NCBI GenBank assembly: GCA_030536195.1
Contig: JAUNQL010000033.1
Coordinates: forward strand, 1-8,597
Source: Clostridia bacterium
Lineage (GTDB): Bacteria > Bacillota > Clostridia > Oscillospirales > Acutalibacteraceae
Length of the DNA: 8,597 nucleotides
Reading direction: 5' to 3'
Part shown: positions 6,710-8,597 of the stretch, in pieces
Numbering within the stretch: position 1 is the first letter of the stretch
Layout: every line of letters starts with the position of its first letter
The notes under the pieces: generated by a model
What the model saw: the letters and a program-made list of their open reading frames with translations, nothing else
Told to the model about the DNA's origin: nothing
Database searches by the model: none
Translations under genes and position numbers: made by a program

Positions 6710-7284
6710 TTCATACGGACAAGGTAATTGTCGTAGAGGGCAAGTATGACGCAATCAAGCTTGAGTCAGTGGTTGATGCGACAATAATCACAACGGATGG
6801 CTTTGGCATCTATAAGGATGTGGAGAAGCAGAACCTGCTTTGCACACTAGCAGAGAAGCGTGGGCTGATTATCCTGACTGATTCCGATTCGGCTGGATTT
6901 ATGATAAGAAACTTTATAGGTTCCAAGGTGCCAGAGGAATGTATTACCAATGTCTATATACCGGACATCTATGGCAAGGAGAAGCGCAAGGACAAACCAG
7001 GCGCTGAGGGCAAGCTCGGAGTAGAGGGCATACCAGCCTCTGTACTTGAGGATGCCTTCCATAGAGCTGGCGTAGATACCGATAAGACTCTTGAACGTGG
7101 GCGTGAGATTACACGTCTCGATTTATATGAGGATGGCTTCCTTGGTGGAGTGAACTCCAAGGCTCGACGTCTTGAACTTCTTCATGCGCTTGGTATGCCA
7201 GAGAGGATGTCTACCAATGCATTGGTTAAAGTAATCAACATCCTTGTGACCTATGATGAATACAAGAAACTGATAGAGAGGTGA
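6706..7284 (+). CDS. rnmV: Ribonuclease M5 (5S rRNA maturation)
   Basis: RNase M5 cuts 5S rRNA precursor on both strands of its terminal stem, in B. subtilis with help from ribosomal protein L18. The 192-residue product is a usual length. It begins with a TOPRIM domain: KVIVVEGKYDAIKL carries the catalytic E11 followed by G-K, ATIITTDGFGIYKD follows at 25-38, and LTDSDSAG (57-64) gives the D59-x-D61 pair. The stretch PDIYGKEKRKDKPGAEGKL with GVEG (86-108) is typical of RNase M5, and the C-terminal region (about 115-190) fits the family's DUF4093-like extension. TOPRIM motifs alone also occur in primases and topoisomerases, but the size and GKLGVEG segment point to M5. The ATG overlaps the holA stop (ATGA), with GAGGAAGG (6694-6701) as Shine-Dalgarno. 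In B. subtilis the neighbour is the 16S dimethylase gene; here it is cca. Confidence 0.93.
   Translation: MIHTDKVIVVEGKYDAIKLESVVDATIITTDGFGIYKDVEKQNLLCTLAEKRGLIILTDSDSAGFMIRNFIGSKVPEECITNVYIPDIYGKEKRKDKPGAEGKLGVEGIPASVLEDAFHRAGVDTDKTLERGREITRLDLYEDGFLGGVNSKARRLELLHALGMPERMSTNALVKVINILVTYDEYKKLIER
7276..7284 (+). promoter_or_regulatory. Shine-Dalgarno site of cca, overlapping the rnmV stop codon
   Basis: GAGAGGTGA covers the last codons and TGA stop of rnmV. It is well placed for the TTG at 7290 (8 bases after GAGG) but too close to serve the in-frame GTG at 7281. Confidence 0.55.
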
Positions 7285-7289
7285 ATGAC

Positions 7290-8597
7290 TTGCAGATACC
7301 AACCTATGCAATGAAAGCTATGGACCTGCTACGCGATGCGGGTTTTGAATGCTATGCGGTTGGTGGATGTGTACGTGATTCGCTACTTGGTAAGACTCCC
7401 AATGACTGGGATATAACAACGATAGCTTTACCAGAGGAGACGAAAGAGGTCTTCTCAGGATATAGGGTAATAGAGACAGGTATCAAGCATGGAACTGTCA
7501 CTGTACTTATTGATGACGAACCACTTGAGATTACTACCTATAGGATAGATGGCGAGTATTTGGATAATAGACACCCAAGCGGTGTTACATTTACAAGGAA
7601 CCTCCACGAGGACCTAGCTCGCCGTGACTTTACGATTAATGCCTTGGCACTTTCCGCCGATGGCGAGATAGTCGATGAGTTCGGAGGCAAGGAAGATTTG
7701 GAGCGGGGCATCATAAAGTGCGTCGGCTCGCCAGATAAGCGTTTTAATGAGGACGCGCTTCGCATCATGCGTGCGCTCCGTTTTAGCGCGACACTCGATT
7801 TTGATATCGATCCTGCGACAAGCGAGAGCATTCATAAAAATCGTGAGTTGCTTTCTAGCATCGCTGTGGAGCGGGTACTTGATGAGCTCCTTAAACTGCT
7901 TGTTGGAGCGGGTCCAAGAGTTGTGGACATTTTGATTTCATACCGTGATGTCTTTGCGGTGATTATCCCAGAACTTGAACCATGCTTTGACTTTGATCAG
8001 CAAAACAAGCATCACATCTATGATGTGTATGACCATATTGCGCACTCGGTGGGTGAGGCTGAGCCGTTACCTGACGTACGTCTTGCAATGCTCCTTCACG
8101 ACATAGGCAAACCACATTGTTTTACTGTCGGTGCGGATGGCATGGGTCATTTCTATAGTCATGCCGATATCGGTGCAGATATTACAGCGGACATACTAAA
8201 GAGGTTCAAGGTCTCAAACGAGTTCTATGATACAGTGTGGGCACTAGTTAAGTACCACTACTATCCGATTGAGCCAAATCTCAAATCGGTCCGTCGCAGG
8301 CTCGCAAAGTTTGGACCGGAACTGCTTGACAAGATACTTCTTGTCAAACTTGCCGATAACTTTGCGCACAATATGGAGACGGGCGACTACAGCGGTGAAA
8401 TTTATGAGGTCCGTGACTTGATTCCAGAGGCAATGAAGCATTGCTTTAGCATCAAGGACCTCGCTATAAGCGGCAACGATTTGATAGATATGGGCGTTGA
8501 AAAAGGCCCAAGGATAGGCGAAATTCTCACATTACTCCTTGATGAAGTAATGGATGAGAAGTTGCCAAATGAACGAGAGAAATTAATTGAAAGGGTG
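7290..8597 (+). CDS. cca: CCA-adding tRNA nucleotidyltransferase with HD domain (3' end outside window)
   Basis: This enzyme adds or repairs the 3' CCA end of tRNA without a template. The frame is open from rnmV to the last base of the window (436 codons from TTG 7290), and probably only a short C-terminal tail is missing. Class II motifs, numbered from 7290, are GGCVRD (25-30), the metal-binding DWD (39-41), TYRIDGEYLDNRHP after the palm, LARRDFTINALA (109-120) with the R-R-D base-recognition element, and NEDALRIMRALRF (153-165). SIAVERVLDELLKLL follows. A C-terminal HD phosphohydrolase domain shows DVYDHIAHS with H249 and LLHDIGKP with H270-D271. The start is ambiguous. TTG 7290 has the Shine-Dalgarno GAGAGGTGA at 7276-7284; GTG 7281 would overlap the rnmV stop as GTGA and add three residues. 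Poly(A) polymerase I is related, but length, motifs and the HD domain favour a CCA enzyme. It is the third gene of the holA operon. Confidence 0.94.
   Translation, partial: MQIPTYAMKAMDLLRDAGFECYAVGGCVRDSLLGKTPNDWDITTIALPEETKEVFSGYRVIETGIKHGTVTVLIDDEPLEITTYRIDGEYLDNRHPSGVTFTRNLHEDLARRDFTINALALSADGEIVDEFGGKEDLERGIIKCVGSPDKRFNEDALRIMRALRFSATLDFDIDPATSESIHKNRELLSSIAVERVLDELLKLLVGAGPRVVDILISYRDVFAVIIPELEPCFDFDQQNKHHIYDVYDHIAHSVGEAEPLPDVRLAMLLHDIGKPHCFTVGADGMGHFYSHADIGADITADILKRFKVSNEFYDTVWALVKYHYYPIEPNLKSVRRRLAKFGPELLDKILLVKLADNFAHNMETGDYSGEIYEVRDLIPEAMKHCFSIKDLAISGNDLIDMGVEKGPRIGEILTLLLDEVMDEKLPNEREKLIERV

Noticed and set aside
7538..7835. Two overlapping minus-strand open frames
   Set aside because: Both are opposite conserved cca motifs such as RRDFTINALA, so they are shadows of the real gene.
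1..8597. Search for defence, mobile, CRISPR, toxin-antitoxin or other accessory systems
   Set aside because: All space is filled by recognisable conserved genes with short gaps; no repeats, transposase, integrase or att-like sequences were seen.

Overview
The window looks like ordinary chromosomal DNA from a Gram-positive, anaerobe-type bacterium of the phylum Bacillota, most likely class Clostridia. The reasons are strong AAAGGAG-type Shine-Dalgarno sites, a Clostridia-like AlaS, a RNase M5 gene (a Bacillota hallmark), an HD-domain CCA-adding enzyme, and tight same-strand packing with ATGA-type overlaps. The genus cannot be fixed from this sequence alone. All genes are on the plus strand. 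There is no gene-free stretch over 300 bases, and I see no mobile element, CRISPR array, tRNA or rRNA.

Layout. (1) Positions 1-1029 hold the end of a dTDP-L-rhamnose pathway cluster: the C-terminal part of rfbC, then complete rfbD. (2) alaS (1010-3643) overlaps the end of rfbD by 20 bases and carries its Shine-Dalgarno inside rfbD, so it appears to be co-transcribed with the sugar genes. (3) hinT (3716-4057) follows a short gap with a perfect TATAAT box and ends at a strong intrinsic terminator (4066-4095). (4) A membrane protein with a ComEC/Rec2 competence domain but no C-terminal metallo-beta-lactamase domain starts at the base after the terminator T-tract (4096-5607). A good promoter-like sequence lies inside the 3' end of hinT. 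(5) A new promoter (TTGTAA-17-TATAAT, 5612-5640) precedes a tight operon: holA (5672-6709), rnmV (6706-7284) and cca (about 7290 to beyond the window end).

How the genes relate. Most are housekeeping. AlaS charges tRNA-Ala, CCA nucleotidyltransferase finishes tRNA 3' ends, RNase M5 matures 5S rRNA, HolA loads the replicative sliding clamp, and HinT hydrolyses nucleoside phosphoramidates. RfbC/RfbD make an activated sugar for surface polysaccharide. I found no convincing undescribed system. The points most worth a second look are the terminator/promoter/start-codon overlap between hinT and comEC, the short ComEC architecture, and alaS without room for its own T-box leader. Two start choices also deserve attention: holA should start at 5672, and cca probably uses TTG at 7290.
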